Shown here piece by piece: positions 23,719 to 31,955 of a stretch of 59,382 nucleotides of DNA (position 1 is its first letter; every line of letters starts with the position of its first letter). The notes below the pieces were generated by a model. It ran no database searches. It worked only from the letters and a program-made list of their open reading frames with translations, and was not told the DNA's origin. The position numbers and the translations under genes are program-made. Source of the DNA: an uncultured Bacteroidaceae bacterium (GTDB lineage Bacteria; Bacteroidota; Bacteroidia; Bacteroidales; Bacteroidaceae); the NCBI GenBank assembly GCA_905233765.1, contig CAJOCU010000015.1, forward strand, positions 1 through 59,382, written 5' to 3'.

Positions 23719-24810
23719 CTATTTATACAACAACTGGTTGCTGTCAAACCCCTCACCTTTCCGCTTCAGCACCATCCGTTTCCAGAAGGCAGAAAGGAAG
23801 CCGCAGCCGTAGCCTGTGAGCTGGATGAAAGAGGCAGGGATAGAGAGGAGCCCTACGTGGAGGCTGCGGTTGCGGATGGAGGAGTCGATGAGGATGAGCA
23901 GCGCAAAGAGCAATAGGGGCAGCAACGAGGCCGCCATAATCATGCCTCCGAAGATGGAAAGGACCAGACTCATGTTGCAACCAGAGCTGTTGCCGACATA
24001 GGTACCAATGAGGCCTAAGATAGCGAATATCAGGCCGAATAGGAACAGTGTGGCCAGAAGCACACAGCCCAGCGTGAACAGCGCAGGGAGTTTGTGGACG
24101 AACTTCATCGAGCCCGGGTGTAGCAGCTGCAGGTTGATGCGTGCTGTGCCCGAATTGCGCACCTGACGGAAGAACTTACGGAAATCGGTGCGGCGCTTGT
24201 GCCACACCCACGCATCGGGGAACAGGCGACAGCGGGCACCCGCCTCACACAAGCGGTAGCTGAAATCGATGTCCTCACCGAAACGCATCTTGCGGAAGCC
24301 TCCTAACTGTTGCCACATCGTGCGGCTCACGCCCATATTGAAGGAGCGGGGGTAGAACTTATCGAGCTTCTGCTTGCCACCGCGGATGCCACCCGTGGTG
24401 AAGAACGACGTCATGGAGTAGCTGATGGCTTTCTGCACAGGCGTGAAGTCGGGGTGGGCACGGTCGGGACCGCCGAAGGCATCGCAGTTCGTGTCGCTCA
24501 ATGCGTTCTCGATGGCGGCGAGATAGGTGGGCGGCAGCACCACATCGGAGTCCAGCACGATGAAGTAGTCGCCCTGGGCACGCTCGGCGCCGTAGTTGCG
24601 GGCAGCACCTGGGCCGCCGTTCTCCTTCACGTAGTAATGGATGTCCAAACGGTTGGCATAGTGGTCGCACACCTCGCGACACGCAATCTCGGAGCCGTCC
24701 TCCACGATGTGTACGTCGAAATCCCTGAAGGTCTGCTTTGACAGACTCATCAGCAGCTCTGCCACCTCCTGAGGGCGGTTGAACACGGGAACGATGATGC
24801 TATACTTCAT
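23719..24810 (-). CDS. GT2 glycosyltransferase with C-terminal membrane helices
   Basis: A 363-residue protein from 24810 (MKYSIIVPVFNRPQEVAEL). GT-A fold motifs: IVEDGSEIACREV, GGPGAARNYGAERAQG, FIVLDSDVVLPP (DxD-type) and MRFGEDIDFSYRLCEAGARC. At least three hydrophobic helices follow at ~240-345, then a short cytoplasmic tail. It probably transfers a sugar to a lipid carrier or surface glycan at the inner membrane. It heads the operon with radC, DUF59 and lpxH, and a good promoter lies at 24838-24869. The acceptor is unknown. Confidence 0.82.
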   Translation of the reverse strand: MKYSIIVPVFNRPQEVAELLMSLSKQTFRDFDVHIVEDGSEIACREVCDHYANRLDIHYYVKENGGPGAARNYGAERAQGDYFIVLDSDVVLPPTYLAAIENALSDTNCDAFGGPDRAHPDFTPVQKAISYSMTSFFTTGGIRGGKQKLDKFYPRSFNMGVSRTMWQQLGGFRKMRFGEDIDFSYRLCEAGARCRLFPDAWVWHKRRTDFRKFFRQVRNSGTARINLQLLHPGSMKFVHKLPALFTLGCVLLATLFLFGLIFAILGLIGTYVGNSSGCNMSLVLSIFGGMIMAASLLPLLLFALLILIDSSIRNRSLHVGLLSIPASFIQLTGYGCGFLSAFWKRMVLKRKGEGFDSNQLLYK

Positions 24811-24837
24811 AGTTGTTTCGCGCTTCAATTTCGGCTA

Positions 24838-24869
24838 CAAAGGTACACACTCGTTCCCAACCCACCAAA
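24838..24869 (-). promoter_or_regulatory. Promoter of the GT2-radC-DUF59-lpxH operon
   Basis: On the minus strand TTTG (24869-24866), a 20-base spacer and TACCTTTG (24845-24838) match the Bacteroidota primary sigma consensus. The ATG at 24810 follows by 27 bases. Confidence 0.75.
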
Positions 24870-24937
24870 TTTTCCCAACAAGAATTCTACTTTTGTTGTC
24901 ATTACGCAGTAGAAGCTGCCGAGGGCAGCAAACATGA

Positions 24938-24980
24938 GAAAACCGCCTCGGGGGAGTCCGTAGAGTCCCAGAGGCGGCTG
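24938..24980 (-). terminator. Rho-independent terminator of efp
   Basis: The minus strand reads CCGCCTC, extra GGGA/TCCC pairing inside, GAGGCGG, then TTTTCTC. It lies 26 bases after the efp stop codon. The remaining bases up to the GT2 promoter show nothing else. Confidence 0.8.
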
Positions 24981-25003
24981 ATGGGGTAGAGTGGGGGCTG
25001 CGT

Positions 25004-25570
25004 TTAAGCCTTCACGCGGCCGAGGTAGCTACCGTCGCGGGTGTCAACCTCAACAATTTCGCCTTCATTGATGAAGAGGGGCACGCGAATCTCGGCGCCA
25101 GTCTCCACACGAGCGGGCTTCAGGGTGTTGGTGGCAGTGTCGCCCTTAAGGCCGGGTTCGGTCCATGTGATGGCGAGTTTCACCTTCACGGGCACATCGG
25201 CATAGAGGACAGTCTCGGTGGAGGCGTCGGTGACGACCTCCACGTTCTCACCTTCCTTCATGAAGTTGACGCCGTTAATCTGATCCTTGGGGATGGGAAT
25301 CTGCTCGAAGGTCTCGTTGTTCATGAAGATGTAGTCCTCGCCTTCCATGTACAAGTACTGGTAGCTGCGACGCTCCACGCGAACGTCCTCGAGTTTCTCG
25401 CCGATGTTGAAGCGGCGCTCCAGCACGTTGCCGCTGACCACATCCTTCAGGGTGGTGCGCATAATGGTGTTACCTTTGCCGGGCTTCACGTGCAGAAAGT
25501 CGATGCAGAAGTAGAGCTTGCCATCCATGCGGATGCATGTGCCTTTCTTGATGTCTTGGGAATTGATCAT
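25004..25570 (-). CDS. efp: Translation elongation factor P
   Basis: A 188-residue, three-domain protein of normal EF-P length. The KOW-like domain has HVKPGKGNTIMRTTLKDVVS, with lysine at the tip loop where EF-P is modified. The middle OB domain has YLYMEGEDYIFMNNETFEQI, and the C-terminal OB domain ends AEIRVPLFINEGEIVEVDTR, DGSYLGRVKA. EF-P relieves ribosome stalling at polyproline. It is monocistronic, with its own promoter and terminator. Confidence 0.97.
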   Translation of the reverse strand: MINSQDIKKGTCIRMDGKLYFCIDFLHVKPGKGNTIMRTTLKDVVSGNVLERRFNIGEKLEDVRVERRSYQYLYMEGEDYIFMNNETFEQIPIPKDQINGVNFMKEGENVEVVTDASTETVLYADVPVKVKLAITWTEPGLKGDTATNTLKPARVETGAEIRVPLFINEGEIVEVDTRDGSYLGRVKA

Positions 25571-25642
25571 ACCGATTTACAATTTGACTATTTATTATTT
25601 GCGATTTTGATGATTTATCACTTTTTCGCTTGAAATCGGGCG

Positions 25643-25674
25643 CAAAGGTAGTGAAAATTAAACAAAAAACGCAA
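25643..25674 (-). promoter_or_regulatory. Likely efp promoter
   Basis: Minus strand TACCTTTG at 25650-25643, with TTG 21 bases upstream (25674-25672). The leader to the ATG at 25570 is about 70 bases. The -7 box is strong; the -33 box is partial. Confidence 0.6.
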
Positions 25675-25701
25675 GAGAAAGAGCAAAAAATCATCGAAAT
25701 C

Positions 25702-25732
25702 TTGCGTGAATGAAAAAAAGTATCTACTTTTG
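25702..25732 (+). promoter_or_regulatory. Promoter of rpmH
   Basis: TTG (25702-25704), 20 bases, TACTTTTG (25725-25732), following the Bacteroidota consensus. The L34 start codon follows 48 bases later. Back-to-back with the efp promoter. Confidence 0.75.
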
Positions 25733-25779
25733 CAGCCCGTTAGCCCACTTTTGCAAACAAAACAATAGAATATAGCATT

Positions 25780-25935
25780 ATGAAAAGAACATTTCAACCC
25801 CACAACCGCAGAAGGAAGAACAAGCATGGCTTCCGTGAACGTATGACAACCGCTAATGGCCGTCGTGTGCTCGCTTCGCGTCGCGCAAAAGGCCGCAAGA
25901 AGCTCACCGTCTCCGACGAGCGTCACGGCAAATAA
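25780..25935 (+). CDS. rpmH: 50S ribosomal protein L34
   Basis: A 51-residue, highly basic protein: [20 protein letters not shown], then [20 protein letters not shown], then [11 protein letters not shown], stop TAA. This is the full L34 signature (KRTFQP...HGFR.RM.T..GR.VL..RR.KGR..L). It is part of the large ribosomal subunit. Usually rpmH sits by rnpA/dnaA, but in Bacteroidota it is often separate, as here. A strong stem-loop follows at 25961-26002. Confidence 0.97.
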   Translation: MKRTFQPHNRRRKNKHGFRERMTTANGRRVLASRRAKGRKKLTVSDERHGK

Positions 25936-25960
25936 ATATCGGGCCATAGACTTGTTGTCG

Positions 25961-26002
25961 CGGCGCAGATGATACACTCCAGAGAATGTGTCATCTGCGC
26001 CG
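25961..26002 (+). terminator. Stem-loop after rpmH (terminator or attenuator)
   Basis: A 12-bp perfect arm (cggcgcagatga / tcatctgcgccg), extended by acac/gtgt across a small bulge, with a loop of about 10 bases. It starts 26 bases after the L34 stop and ends 24 bases before the PASTA gene start. There is no proper T-run after it, so partial termination or an mRNA-end-stabilising structure is as likely as full termination. Confidence 0.6.
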
Positions 26003-26025
26003 TTCGCATTTCAAGAAATAAGAGC

Positions 26026-26652
26026 ATGACTATCAAGCAGAAACTTCTTAGCCCCATCGTCTGGGGTAACCTACTGGCAATGTTACTCGTAGCATTGTTG
26101 CTGTGCCTGATGCTGTGGAAGGGAATGGCGAACTATACACACCACGGCGAGTCAATCAAGGTGCCGCAGTTGATAGGCTTGCAGGAGCACGACGTCACCT
26201 ATAGACTCTCGCAGCTGGGACTGAACGCCGTCGTGGTGGACTCGGCCTATAACAGGTCGATGGCGCCTGGTTGCATCCTGGAGCAAGTGCCTGCTGCAGG
26301 GCGGCAGGTGAAAAGCGATCGCAACGTCTATCTCACCGTGAACACGGACCGTATGCCTACGATGGCCCTGCCAGATTTGGCAGATAATAGCTCGCTGCGC
26401 GAGGCACAGGCGAAGCTTACGGCCATGGGATTCCGACTCGCCCCCGTCGAATATGTGACGGGCGACAAGGATTGGGTCTATGGCATCAAGAGCGCTGGAC
26501 GCAATGTGTATGCCGGAGAGCGCGTGCCCGTGGATATGCCGCTGGTGCTGCAAGTGGGCAGTGGCGATAACATGTCAGATACAGAGGAAAACGATGCCGA
26601 GGCAGCGGTCTCGGGCCACATTGACAATATTGGCATTGATGACCTTGAGTGA
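26026..26652 (+). CDS. Membrane-anchored PASTA-domain protein
   Basis: A 208-residue protein from 26026 (MTIKQKLLSP). One TM helix at ~15-35 (NLLAMLLVALLLCLMLW) is followed by two PASTA repeats. The first has IKVPQLIGLQEHDVTYRLSQ and later ILEQVPAAGRQVK; the second has MALPDLADNSSLREAQAKL and then VYGIKSAGRNVYAGERV. The acidic tail is SDTEENDAEAA. PASTA domains bind peptidoglycan stems or beta-lactam-like ligands; there is no kinase part. Conserved association with RluA-type synthase and Ddl genes suggests a cell-wall role. Its end overlaps the next gene by 14 bases. Confidence 0.85.
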   Translation: MTIKQKLLSPIVWGNLLAMLLVALLLCLMLWKGMANYTHHGESIKVPQLIGLQEHDVTYRLSQLGLNAVVVDSAYNRSMAPGCILEQVPAAGRQVKSDRNVYLTVNTDRMPTMALPDLADNSSLREAQAKLTAMGFRLAPVEYVTGDKDWVYGIKSAGRNVYAGERVPVDMPLVLQVGSGDNMSDTEENDAEAAVSGHIDNIGIDDLE

Positions 26653-27730
26653 TGCCCTTCTCCCAGAAGTTCCCCTGCAGGACGGCGACGAACTGGAAGT
26701 CGATGACGAAGGACTGGAGCTGGCTGCTGACGGCACACTCTATGAGCATCGCCGCGTAGTGGCGGACAAGGGACAGACGCTCCTGCGAGTGGATAAGTTC
26801 TTAATGGAACACCTGCGTGACACGAGCCGCGCGCGCATACAGCGCGCTGCCGATGCAGGTTGCATCCACGTGAACGACCGGCCCGTGAAGAGCAACTACA
26901 GGGTGAAGCCCCTGGACGTGGTCACGCTCATGCTGGACCATCCGCGCTTCGAGACCGAAATCACGGGTGAGGACATCCCGCTGGACATCGTCTATGAGGA
27001 CGACGACCTGCTGGTGGTGAACAAGCCCGCAGGACTAGTGGTGCATCCGGGTGTGGGCAACTACAGCGGAACGCTGGTGAATGCACTGGCATGGCACCTG
27101 CGTGAGAACCCGAAGTACAACCCCAACGACCCCAGCGTGGGACTCGTGCATCGCATTGACAAGGACACCAGCGGGCTGCTCGTCGTGGCGAAGACACCAG
27201 AGGCCAAGACCGACCTCTGCCACCAGTTCTTCGTCAAGAGCACGCGGAGACAGTACAACGCCCTGGTGTGGGGTGGCTTTGACACGCCGGAAGGGCGCAT
27301 CGAAGGCAACATCGCCCGCGACCCGCGTGACCGTCAGCGCATGACGGTGTTCCCGCCAGAGAGCGAAGTAGGCAAGCCCGCTGTTACGCATTGGCGCGTG
27401 TTGGAAGCCTTCGGACCTGTGACGTGGGTGGAATGTGTCCTGGAGACAGGCCGTACACATCAGATTCGGGTCCACATGAAGAGCATAGGTCATCCCCTGT
27501 TTGCCGATGAGCGTTATGGCGGTTGCGAAATTCTGCGAGGTCAGCCCACGGCCAGCTACAAGGCTTTCGTGCGCAATGCCTTGGAGATATGTCCGCGACA
27601 GGCGCTGCATGCTCGCACCCTCGGATTTGTGCATCCGCGCACGAAGGAGGATATGTTCTTTGAGGCAGCGTTGCCGGAGGATATGACCAAATTGATAGAA
27701 AAGTGGAAGGCCCATCCATGCGAGAAGTAA
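26639..27730 (+). CDS. RluA/RluD-family 23S rRNA (or tRNA) pseudouridine synthase
   Basis: A 363-residue protein from the ATG at 26639 (MTLSDALLPEVPLQDGDELE). After an acidic lead of about 50 residues comes an S4 RNA-binding domain (LLRVDKFLMEHLRDTSRARI) and the synthase domain with LLVVNKPAGLVVHPG, the catalytic HRIDKDTSGLLVVAKT and the C-terminal RTHQIRVHMKSIGHPLFADE. The family isomerises uridines in rRNA. The longer upstream frame runs antisense-like through the PASTA gene and is rejected. The start overlaps the PASTA gene, so translation is coupled; ddl follows 31 bases later. Confidence 0.92.
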   Translation: MTLSDALLPEVPLQDGDELEVDDEGLELAADGTLYEHRRVVADKGQTLLRVDKFLMEHLRDTSRARIQRAADAGCIHVNDRPVKSNYRVKPLDVVTLMLDHPRFETEITGEDIPLDIVYEDDDLLVVNKPAGLVVHPGVGNYSGTLVNALAWHLRENPKYNPNDPSVGLVHRIDKDTSGLLVVAKTPEAKTDLCHQFFVKSTRRQYNALVWGGFDTPEGRIEGNIARDPRDRQRMTVFPPESEVGKPAVTHWRVLEAFGPVTWVECVLETGRTHQIRVHMKSIGHPLFADERYGGCEILRGQPTASYKAFVRNALEICPRQALHARTLGFVHPRTKEDMFFEAALPEDMTKLIEKWKAHPCEK

Positions 27731-27761
27731 ATACGAAATATAAAATATAGGGAGTAATCAA

Positions 27762-28775
27762 ATGATGAAAAAGAAAAAAATTATAGCCGTCGTCTGTGGT
27801 GGCGATAGTTCAGAGCACGAAGTGAGTCTGCGCAGCGCGCAGGGCATCTACAGTTTTCTGGACAAGGAGAAGTTCGAGGTGTATATCGTGGTGCTGAATG
27901 GCCTAACATGGGAAGCTGAGCTCGAAGGCGGCAAGCGCGTGCCTGTGAGTCGCGAGGACTTCTCCTTCAAGGTGGGTCGTCGTACGGTGAAGCCCGACTT
28001 CGCCTACATCACCATTCACGGAACCCCTGGCGAGGACGGCGTACTGCAGGGCTACTTCGACCTCATTCGTATGCCGTATTCCACAAGCAATGTGCTCATA
28101 GAGTCCTTGACCTTCAACAAATTCATGCTGAACCAGTACCTGAAAGGTTTTGGCGTGAGTGTCAGCGAGAGTCTGGTGGTGCGCAAGGGCAACGAAGACT
28201 TGGTCATCGACGATGAAATCATCAATCACATCGGTCTGCCCTGTTTCGTGAAGCCCAATGCTGGCGGCAGCAGCTTCGGTGTGACGAAGGTGAAGCAGCT
28301 CGAAGAGCTGCGTCCTTCCATCCGCAAGGCGATGGATGAGAGCGACGAGGTGATGGTGGAGGCTTTCATGCCTGGCACAGAGCTGACCTGCGGTTGCTAC
28401 AAGGTGACAGGCAAGTCCGTGGTGTTCCCTGTCACGGAAGTGGTGACGCACAACGAGTTCTTCGACTACGATGCCAAGTACAAGGGCGAGGTGGATGAAA
28501 TCACGCCCGCTCGCATCAGCGACGATCTTCGCGACCGTGTGCAAGAACTCACCAGTGCCATCTACGACATCTTAGGGTGCTCTGGTATCATCCGCATCGA
28601 TTACATCGTCACAAAGGTGACCGACGAGGATGATTGCGAGCGTGAGCGCATCAATATGCTCGAAATCAACACCACACCAGGCATGACCGCTACCAGCTTC
28701 ATTCCTCAACAGGTGCGTGCTGCCGGCCTCGACATCAAAGATGTGCTGACAGAGATTATTGAGGATAAATTATGA
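27762..28775 (+). CDS. ddl: D-alanine--D-alanine ligase
   Basis: A 337-residue ATP-grasp enzyme. The N-terminal part has VVCGGDSSEHEVSLRSAQGI and ITIHGTPGEDGVLQGYFDL; the central part has CFVKPNAGGSSFGVTKV (ATP loop) and VMVEAFMPGTELTCG; the C-terminal metal/phosphate part is MLEINTTPGMTATSFIPQQ. It makes D-Ala-D-Ala for peptidoglycan. The start could be 27762 or the adjacent ATG at 27765. Its stop overlaps the next start (ATGA at 28772). Confidence 0.95.
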   Translation: MMKKKKIIAVVCGGDSSEHEVSLRSAQGIYSFLDKEKFEVYIVVLNGLTWEAELEGGKRVPVSREDFSFKVGRRTVKPDFAYITIHGTPGEDGVLQGYFDLIRMPYSTSNVLIESLTFNKFMLNQYLKGFGVSVSESLVVRKGNEDLVIDDEIINHIGLPCFVKPNAGGSSFGVTKVKQLEELRPSIRKAMDESDEVMVEAFMPGTELTCGCYKVTGKSVVFPVTEVVTHNEFFDYDAKYKGEVDEITPARISDDLRDRVQELTSAIYDILGCSGIIRIDYIVTKVTDEDDCERERINMLEINTTPGMTATSFIPQQVRAAGLDIKDVLTEIIEDKL

Positions 28776-29953
28776 ATGAATTTGACTCGATTCGCCCCTT
28801 CAACGACGCCGAGGTGCGGGGTGCCATCGACAGCCTGCTCCACGACCGTCAGTTCTCGCACATCCTCAAGGGGATGGTGCCTTTCCTGCCGCTGTCCGTG
28901 AGTCGTGGCTTGCTTCGATTTGCCACTGTGGGCATCCATTCCACGCTGGGCTTTCAGGTTCGCTTCATGAAACCTATCGTGAAGTACATCCTGTGGCGCT
29001 GTGCCAAGGGCTGTTCCTTCGACCACCCAGATATTGCACCAGGGCCTGAACGCTATACCTTCTTGAGCAACCATCGCGATATCGTTCTTGACAGTGCCAT
29101 CCTGGATGCCAAACTCCACGACGACCACTTCCCCACGACGTGCGAGATTGCTATCGGCGACAACCTGCTCATTTATCCATGGATTCGCACGTTGGTGCGC
29201 CTGAACAAGTCGTTCATCGTGCAGCGCTCGCTGCCGATGCGCGAGATGCTGAAGGCCTCGCAGACCATGAGTCGCTACATGCACTACGCCATCGCTGAGA
29301 AGCACGAGAACATCTGGATTGCGCAGCGTGAGGGACGTGCCAAGGACTCCAGCGACCAAACTCAGGTGGCCCTCGTGAAGATGCTGGCCATCACAGGAGA
29401 AGAGGGCACGGCAGGAGCCATCGAGAGCCTCAAGGCACTGAACATCGTGCCGCTCTCCATTAGCTATGAGTATGATCCGTGTGACTACCTCAAAGCACAG
29501 GAGTTCCAGCAGAAGCGTGATAACCCTGAGTGGAAGAAGTCCAAGCAGGACGACCTTACGAATATGCGTACAGGCATCTTCGGACAGAAGGGGCATGTAC
29601 ACTACCAGACAGGACGACCTGTAAACACGTGGATTGACCAGCTGGCGGACCAACCCGAGAAGGAGTTCTTCCAGATGCTTGCACAGCGCATCGACAATGA
29701 GATTCACCGTTCCTATCAACTCTACCCAGGCAACTACATCGCTGCCGACCTCCAAAGTGGCGAAGCCAATAACGCACATCGATATACAACTGCTGATAAA
29801 GCGGTCTTTGAGAAATACCTCGAACAGCGTGTGGCCATGGCTGCACAAGGATTGGAGGCTGCTGGAACCACACCGGACATGGATTACCTCCGTACATGTA
29901 TCATCACGATGTATGCGAATCCTGTGAGGAATAAGATGGAGAGTGAGAAGTGA
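28772..29953 (+). CDS. PlsC-like glycerophosphate/lysophospholipid acyltransferase
   Basis: A 393-residue cytoplasmic-face protein. FLSNHRDIVLDSAIL near residue 95 is the H(x4)D acyltransferase motif (NHRDIVLD), IWIAQREGRAKDSSD is the substrate-phosphate motif, and IVPLSISYEYDPCDYLKAQE is the proline-containing third motif. The protein is longer than single-domain PlsC, like the Bacteroidota group annotated as glycerol acyltransferase. It probably adds an acyl chain to a glycerophospholipid or similar acceptor. Translationally coupled to ddl. Confidence 0.8.
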   Translation: MNEFDSIRPFNDAEVRGAIDSLLHDRQFSHILKGMVPFLPLSVSRGLLRFATVGIHSTLGFQVRFMKPIVKYILWRCAKGCSFDHPDIAPGPERYTFLSNHRDIVLDSAILDAKLHDDHFPTTCEIAIGDNLLIYPWIRTLVRLNKSFIVQRSLPMREMLKASQTMSRYMHYAIAEKHENIWIAQREGRAKDSSDQTQVALVKMLAITGEEGTAGAIESLKALNIVPLSISYEYDPCDYLKAQEFQQKRDNPEWKKSKQDDLTNMRTGIFGQKGHVHYQTGRPVNTWIDQLADQPEKEFFQMLAQRIDNEIHRSYQLYPGNYIAADLQSGEANNAHRYTTADKAVFEKYLEQRVAMAAQGLEAAGTTPDMDYLRTCIITMYANPVRNKMESEK

Positions 29954-30012
29954 AGCGAAAGAATGAAGAGTGATAAATGATGTATCATTTGAAACCATAT
30001 ATAATAAGGTGT

Positions 30013-30675
30013 ATGAGACAAGTGAAAAGTATATACTGTTTTTCACTTCTCACACTTTCGTCTTTCACGCTTGCGCTGGTGGCTTGTTCCTCAGACAACG
30101 ATGAAGAGGATGCGTTTCCCACTCTCGTAACAGAGATGGGAGTACTCCATGTGGGGACTGTCATCACCGACGTATCACTTTACACGGACTCGGGAAAGAA
30201 ATATCATGTCAGCAGCGAGATAGTTGGGTTGCAACCTAATGTATGGATGCGCTGTCTGGCTGGTTATGTGGAGCAGGATTCAAAAAATGTGGAGGTGCTC
30301 ACTCTCAAAGGCGTGAGCGTGTTGCCAAACTGCTCCGAAAGACCACTCCAGAAGCGAGACCCTGTGGGAGTGGTGAGCGCATGGACAGGTGGCGGATTCA
30401 TCAATCTTCATCTCCTCAAGAAGAACAAGGGAGCAGACCACGAATGGGGTTACATCCTGGATAATAGCTATGCTAATGCAGCAGGGGGAACAACGTACGA
30501 AGTAACACTCTATCACGACCAGCGCAACGACCCTGCGGCTTACAGCAGTGACATATACTTCAGCCTGTCACAAGACTCTCTGTCCAAGACACGGACAACA
30601 ACCGACAGCATCACCCTCACTGTGAACACTTTCGAGACGACGCCCCATCAGTGGCGCTTCGCCCTAACTCCATAG
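30013..30675 (+). CDS. NigD-like lipoprotein
   Basis: A 220-residue protein from 30013 (MRQVKSIYCF). The lipobox is LALVACSSDNDEED with an acidic surface-export signature right after the cysteine, as expected for surface lipoproteins of Bacteroidota. The body has beta-rich TEMGVLHVGTVITDVSLYTD and FINLHLLKKNKG, the pattern of the NigD-like family (first named from a bacteriocin locus of Prevotella nigrescens). An alternative start at 29977 would put a basic extension before the signal. No bacteriocin gene is nearby. Role unknown. Confidence 0.7.
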   Translation: MRQVKSIYCFSLLTLSSFTLALVACSSDNDEEDAFPTLVTEMGVLHVGTVITDVSLYTDSGKKYHVSSEIVGLQPNVWMRCLAGYVEQDSKNVEVLTLKGVSVLPNCSERPLQKRDPVGVVSAWTGGGFINLHLLKKNKGADHEWGYILDNSYANAAGGTTYEVTLYHDQRNDPAAYSSDIYFSLSQDSLSKTRTTTDSITLTVNTFETTPHQWRFALTP

Positions 30676-30679
30676 ACCT

Positions 30680-31825
30680 ATGGCACACCATCACATCCAC
30701 ATCGGTTTTGACGCCAAGCGCGCGGCTCAGAACAAAACAGGCCTGGGCAACTACAGCCGTTTTATCATCAATGGGCTCGCGCAGTATGCGCCTTCGTTGC
30801 GCCTGGATCTTTTCACTCCCGATGCCCATAAGGCCAAGTATCTCGGAGGCGTTGACAAGCATGCTTCCGTGAATATGCTATATCCGAAGTCTGGGATTTG
30901 GCGGCACTTCAAAGGATTCTGGCGGACGTGGGGCATCTCTGCTTTGGCAAAGAAAAAGAGAGTGCAACTGTTTCATGGCCTGACGGGTGAACTGCCTTAC
31001 GGCTTGCGGCGTAAAGGGATTAAGAGTGTCGTGACGATCCATGACCTTATTTTCATGCGTTTCCCCCGATTCTATCCTTTCATAGACCGCCTTATCTACA
31101 GATGGAAGATGAGCTCTGCCTGCAAGAGAGCGGACCGCGTGATTGCCGTGAGCGAGTGTACGAAACGCGATATCATGCGCTATTTTGGCACTCCCGAGGA
31201 GAAAATTACAGTCCTCTATCAAGGGTGCGACCAGCAGTTCCGTCAAGTCGTAACGGAATCGCATAAAGCAGCCATCCGGAACCGCTACCATCTTCCTGAT
31301 CATTTCATTCTCTATGTAGGCAGCATCGAGCAGCGTAAGAACCTGTTGCTCTTAGCCCAAGCCCTTGATAGGATGGAAGACAAGAATATCTCTGTGATTG
31401 CACTTGGCCATCGGACTTCCTATGCAAAGCGCGTTAAGAAGTTTGTGGCAGCTGCAGGCTTACGGCGTCGTTTCCGTATGATTAGCGGCGTAGCCTTCTC
31501 AGATCTGCCTGTGTTTTACCAAATGGCGGACGTGTTTGTCTATCCGTCTCGTTATGAGGGGTTTGGTATCCCGATGCTTGAAGCCCTCTGTAGCGGTGTT
31601 CCTGCCATCGGTTGCACTGGCTCCTGCCTTGAAGAGGCTGGAGGACCTTCCAGCCTGTATGTGAGTCCGGATGACCCAGAGGCGCTTGCCAATGCCATCG
31701 GGCGAGTTTTGACAGACGCTGACCTGAGAGCTAGAATGATAGCAGAGGGACACGAGTATGCCCAGCGCTTTGAAGATCAAAAACTCGCGACTCAATTACA
31801 GCATCTATACTCTACAATTCTGTAG
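30680..31825 (+). CDS. GT4 glycosyltransferase
   Basis: A 381-residue GT-B fold protein. The N-terminal domain has GFDAKRAAQNKTGLGNYSRF (donor-side Gly loop) and VTIHDLIFMRFPRFYPFIDR; the C-terminal domain has HFILYVGSIEQRKNLLLLAQ and VFVYPSRYEGFGIPMLEALC, containing the E(x7)E motif of the retaining GT4 family. Relatives are mannosyl/glucosyl transferases of LPS and capsule synthesis. It starts 4 bases after the NigD-like gene. Donor and acceptor are unknown. Confidence 0.9.
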   Translation: MAHHHIHIGFDAKRAAQNKTGLGNYSRFIINGLAQYAPSLRLDLFTPDAHKAKYLGGVDKHASVNMLYPKSGIWRHFKGFWRTWGISALAKKKRVQLFHGLTGELPYGLRRKGIKSVVTIHDLIFMRFPRFYPFIDRLIYRWKMSSACKRADRVIAVSECTKRDIMRYFGTPEEKITVLYQGCDQQFRQVVTESHKAAIRNRYHLPDHFILYVGSIEQRKNLLLLAQALDRMEDKNISVIALGHRTSYAKRVKKFVAAAGLRRRFRMISGVAFSDLPVFYQMADVFVYPSRYEGFGIPMLEALCSGVPAIGCTGSCLEEAGGPSSLYVSPDDPEALANAIGRVLTDADLRARMIAEGHEYAQRFEDQKLATQLQHLYSTIL

Positions 31826-31892
31826 CACTTTTCCGAGCAGACACATTCTGGAGGAAATTATTTAGCTTTTTTGAAGAAAAAGTTAAAATGTG

Positions 31893-31923
31893 TTTGGAGT
31901 TTCTTCAGAATGTTGTATCTTTG
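31893..31923 (+). promoter_or_regulatory. Promoter of the GT2-GT4 pair
   Basis: TTTG (31893-31896), exactly 19 bases, TATCTTTG (31916-31923). This is the best match to the Bacteroidota consensus in the window. The ATG at 31956 follows by 32 bases. Confidence 0.85.
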
Positions 31924-31955
31924 CCAACAGAAAACCTTGTAGAACTGTTTTGAGT

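Noticed and set aside
30013..30675. Bacteriocin locus
   Set aside because: The NigD-like family was named from one, but no precursor peptide, exporter or immunity gene is next to it.
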